Shown: positions 61,962-64,000 of the stretch, piece after piece
Layout of the letters: each line of letters starts with the position of its first letter
Position numbering within the stretch: position 1 is the first letter of the stretch
Assembly: GCA_947382645.1 (NCBI GenBank)
Contig: CANDAE010000009.1
Span: 1 to 64,000, forward strand
Length of the DNA stretch: 64,000 bases
Direction of reading: 5' to 3'
Source of the DNA: Suilimivivens sp009774465
GTDB lineage: Bacteria; Bacillota; Clostridia; Lachnospirales; Lachnospiraceae
Made by a program: the position numbers and the translations under genes
The notes under the pieces: generated by a model
Databases searched by the model: none
What the model was told of the DNA's origin: nothing
What the model saw: only the letters and a program-made list of their open reading frames with translations

Positions 61962-63278
61962 TTATGTTTCTTCTTTTACCTGTTTACCATCATCTGCCTT
62001 TTGAACAGTTTCAGGCAGCCTGGTAACCAATACGCTTTTAATCATCCTGTTTTCAACATTTATGATCTTAAATTCATATCCGTCCACATTAATGGAAAAT
62101 TCTTCGTCTTCTTCCGGTATCTTATCCATCTTGGAAATCATAAAACCGTTTAATGTATCAAATTCCTTTTCGTGGAAAGAAATATCAAACCTTTCTTCCA
62201 ATTCCTCAAGAGGTGTAATTCCTTCTATGATATATTCATCTGCATTTTCCGTCTCTTCAATATGCGCCTCATCCTCATCATATTCGTCCATGATATTTCC
62301 CACAATTTCCTCTAAAATATCTTCCATTGCGATCAGTCCGGTGGTCTGTCCATACTCATCCACTACAATTACCATCTGTGTCTTTGTATGCTGCATACTT
62401 TGAAACAGGACATCAATATTTTTCGTTTCGGGAACAAACATAGTCTCTCTTATCAGTCCTTCAATATTCCCTACCGGAAGCAGCAGATTTCCCTCTTCTC
62501 TGTGGGAGCGCATTGCATCCCTGAAATGCAAAATTCCTATAATATTATCAATGTTTTCTTCATAAACAGGAAAACGGCTTTTGCTTTCACTCAGCATAAA
62601 GTCCAAAGCATCTTCCAGCGTCATATTCTTATCAATGGCAAGAATATTTTTGCGATGCGTCATGATATCCTGCGCTTCCTTGTCGCCAAACTCAAAAATA
62701 TTTGTGATCATTTCCGCTTCGGTTGCCAAAAGCACTCCCTGTTCATGGCCTTCATTAACCATAGATATAATTTCTTCTTCCGTTACGTCCTCTGTTTCCT
62801 CTCCTCCATGAATACCAAAAAGTAAAAGCACTCCCTTTGCAGTTACAGAAATAAGCCCCGTAACCGGCAGAAAAATCATGGTAATGTAATAAATTGGATT
62901 GATACATGCAAATGCCCATTTTTCAGCATATTTTGCACCCAATCTCTTTGGAATAAGAACGCCGAAGGTAAGTAATATGTATAAAAGCAGGGCGCCTGAA
63001 AGAATAAAAGGCACCGAACCATACATTTTCCAGAAAAAGCCTCCCATAATCAAATTAATCAGACTGACCACAAACTGTACCGTATTTATGTACTGTTCCG
63101 GATGTATCACAATTCTGTAAAGTCTCTTTGCCCTTTTGCTTCCGGTCTCCTCAATCTGATCGGAAAGCTCCTTGGCGTTAAGTTCCTTCACAGCCGCACC
63201 AAATCCATAAAAGAGCATATCAATTAATAATAGTACAAAAAAAATAATATAACTGGCCGTGGGCCCGCCATCATCCAT
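61962..63278 (-). CDS. CNNM/CorC-type membrane protein with CBS pair
   Basis: 438 residues of the hemolysin-C/CorC family. Membrane DUF21 (CNNM) region with about three to four segments (about 1-150), a CBS domain pair (about 200-320: MTHRKNILAIDKNMTLEDA and ILHFRDAMR) and the C-terminal CorC/HlyC domain (ITPLEELEERFDISFHEKEFDTLNGF). The family is linked to magnesium or cobalt handling; the ion is not known here. The ATG follows AAGGGG, with a strong promoter upstream. Confidence 0.9.
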   Translation of the reverse strand: MDDGGPTASYIIFFVLLLIDMLFYGFGAAVKELNAKELSDQIEETGSKRAKRLYRIVIHPEQYINTVQFVVSLINLIMGGFFWKMYGSVPFILSGALLLYILLTFGVLIPKRLGAKYAEKWAFACINPIYYITMIFLPVTGLISVTAKGVLLLFGIHGGEETEDVTEEEIISMVNEGHEQGVLLATEAEMITNIFEFGDKEAQDIMTHRKNILAIDKNMTLEDALDFMLSESKSRFPVYEENIDNIIGILHFRDAMRSHREEGNLLLPVGNIEGLIRETMFVPETKNIDVLFQSMQHTKTQMVIVVDEYGQTTGLIAMEDILEEIVGNIMDEYDEDEAHIEETENADEYIIEGITPLEELEERFDISFHEKEFDTLNGFMISKMDKIPEEDEEFSINVDGYEFKIINVENRMIKSVLVTRLPETVQKADDGKQVKEET

Positions 63279-63307
63279 TTCTTCATCCCCTTTTTGTATA
63301 AAATATC

Positions 63308-63343
63308 AAGTAAAACTATATCATTTACTTTTCTTACCGTCAA
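63308..63343 (-). promoter_or_regulatory. promoter and inverted repeat upstream of the CorC-type gene
   Basis: TTGACG (63343-63338) and TATAGT (63320-63315) are 17 bases apart on the minus strand. Arms AAGTAAA (63308-63314) and TTTACTT (63324-63330) flank the -10, giving a possible operator. Confidence 0.7.
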
Positions 63344-63399
63344 GTTTTCTCCGGCGTTTATCCTGTATTGTCTGTTTCTTTAAGAGCATGGCTTGCGGC

Positions 63400-63759
63400 T
63401 TACATGTATGTATCCAGCTCCAGACTGACAATGAGTCCATGATTTACCTGCTTCATAATCTCTTCATCCAGGTGGCATACCTTATCCTTTAAACGCCTTT
63501 TGTCAATGGTGCGGAGCTGCTCAAGTAAAATAACAGAATCTTTCACCATATCATACTTTCCTGCATTTAATTCTATATGTGTCGGCAGCTTTGCTTTGTT
63601 CATTTTTGATGTAATGGCCGCACAGATAATCGTTGGACTGTGTCTGTTGCCCACATCATTTTGTATAATCAGCACCGGTCTGACTCCACCCTGTTCGGAA
63701 CCTACCACCGGCCTTAAATCCGCGTAATATATATCCCCTCTTTTTACTGATATATCCAT
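63400..63759 (-). CDS. mazF: MazF/NdoA-type endoribonuclease toxin
   Basis: 119 residues with the PemK/MazF fold: VKRGDIYYADLRPVVGSEQGGVRPVLIIQND, ITSKMNKAKLPTH, and the LLEQLRTIDK segment. The catalytic arginine and threonine positions (VRPVLI; AAITS) are kept, so mRNA cleavage at a short motif is likely. It follows alr as ndoA does in Bacillus, but the ndoAI antitoxin normally between them is absent: the 85-base gap holds only a 14-codon frame. Confidence 0.9.
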   Translation of the reverse strand: MDISVKRGDIYYADLRPVVGSEQGGVRPVLIIQNDVGNRHSPTIICAAITSKMNKAKLPTHIELNAGKYDMVKDSVILLEQLRTIDKRRLKDKVCHLDEEIMKQVNHGLIVSLELDTYM

Positions 63760-63844
63760 CTATTCACACACCCTTCATTCCAATAGGATTTTTTCAAATT
63801 CAATAAGTAGTATAACCATATTGTCAGAAGGTATTCAGGTGCGG

Positions 63845-64000
63845 TCAAAAATCTGCGGTTTCGTCATTCGTCCACAGAATCTGCCCGCCTTTTGTATATA
63901 CTCTGGGCACCCGTTTACCAAGTCCGCAGGCAAACTCATAGTTAAACCTGCCCGACAGTTCCCCCAGTTCTTCCATTGTAATTCTTTCCTCCCCGTCCTG
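63845..64000 (-). CDS. alr: 3' end of alanine racemase, cut by the window edge
   Basis: The last 51 codons: the C terminus contains FACGLGKRVPRVYTKGG, which matches the end of PLP-dependent alanine racemases. The enzyme supplies D-alanine for peptidoglycan. The TGA is at 63845-63847, and mazF follows after 85 bases. Confidence 0.85.
   Translation of the reverse strand, partial: QDGEERITMEELGELSGRFNYEFACGLGKRVPRVYTKGGQILWTNDETADF

Noticed and set aside
62388..62825. 145-codon plus-strand frame.
   Set aside because: Antisense to the CorC-type gene; composition and lack of a ribosome binding site argue against it.
1..64000. CRISPR arrays, insertion sequences, prophage genes or a defence island.
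   Set aside because: No regularly spaced repeats, transposase, integrase, capsid or restriction genes were seen; only the mazF toxin and the DUF234-type ATPase belong to families sometimes linked to such systems.

Overview
The window looks like a contiguous piece of chromosome from an anaerobic, endospore-forming member of the Clostridia, most like the Lachnospiraceae. The indications are moderately low G+C, strong GGAGG-type ribosome binding sites, sporulation-type genes (YqfC, YqfD, a SpoVB-like flippase, a BofC-like protein), a NADPH/ferredoxin transhydrogenase pair (NfnAB), formate-THF ligase beside folD, and an archaeal/fungal-type aspartate-semialdehyde dehydrogenase. I saw no insertion sequence, prophage, CRISPR array or rRNA. 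About 57 protein genes (two cut by the window edges) and one tRNA are present. Most lie on the minus strand; the plus-strand genes are an ABC pair, one small unknown gene, aroC and an XRE-potABCD operon.

Layout. 1-8.6 kb: an argH-asd-EAL transcription unit, then a DUF234-type ATPase, topB and a beta-helix transferase. 8.7-10.4 kb: an ABC transporter pair without a binding protein, and tRNA-Thr(CGT). 10.4-14.3 kb: mscS, a glycogen branching enzyme with a coiled-coil tail, and a divergent small unknown gene with an inverted repeat between the two promoters. 14.3-24.2 kb: serC-serA, and leuB-(GT-C protein)-ilvD-ilvB-(L,D-transpeptidase). 24.3-29.4 kb: yajC, tgt, a VanY-type carboxypeptidase, divergent aroC, and a lactonase-family protein. 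29.6-34.1 kb: cupin regulator plus potABCD (polyamine uptake), followed by an AT-rich stretch of 10-bp-phased repeats. 34.2-48.5 kb: a long collinear run rlmH-pdp-yqfC-yqfD-phoH-(degenerate pgpH)-ybeY-flippase-bofC-like-baiN-FAD protein-5-FTHF cyclo-ligase-proA, led by a zinc-ribbon membrane protein. 48.5-59.2 kb: a MORN-repeat protein, a Dabb protein, NfnAB, a zinc-ribbon/TPR membrane protein, folD, fhs and ftsK. 59.2-64 kb: TepA-like peptidase, an unknown membrane protein, yebC, a CorC-type protein, mazF without a neighbouring antitoxin, and the 3' end of alr.

Much of the window is housekeeping: amino acid synthesis (Asp family, Arg, Ser, branched-chain, Pro, aromatic), one-carbon metabolism (fhs, folD, 5-FTHF cyclo-ligase) near the NfnAB enzyme that couples NADPH to ferredoxin, translation-linked RNA processing (ybeY, phoH, rlmH, tgt), and envelope work. 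No complete new defence or mobile system is visible. The points most worth following are a PgpH homologue that has lost its sensor domain and most HD metal ligands, a two-hairpin palindromic element overlapping the baiN stop codon, a phased repeat array in a convergent intergenic region, palindromic operator candidates at glgB, pot and corC promoters, and several multi-domain membrane proteins of unknown function.
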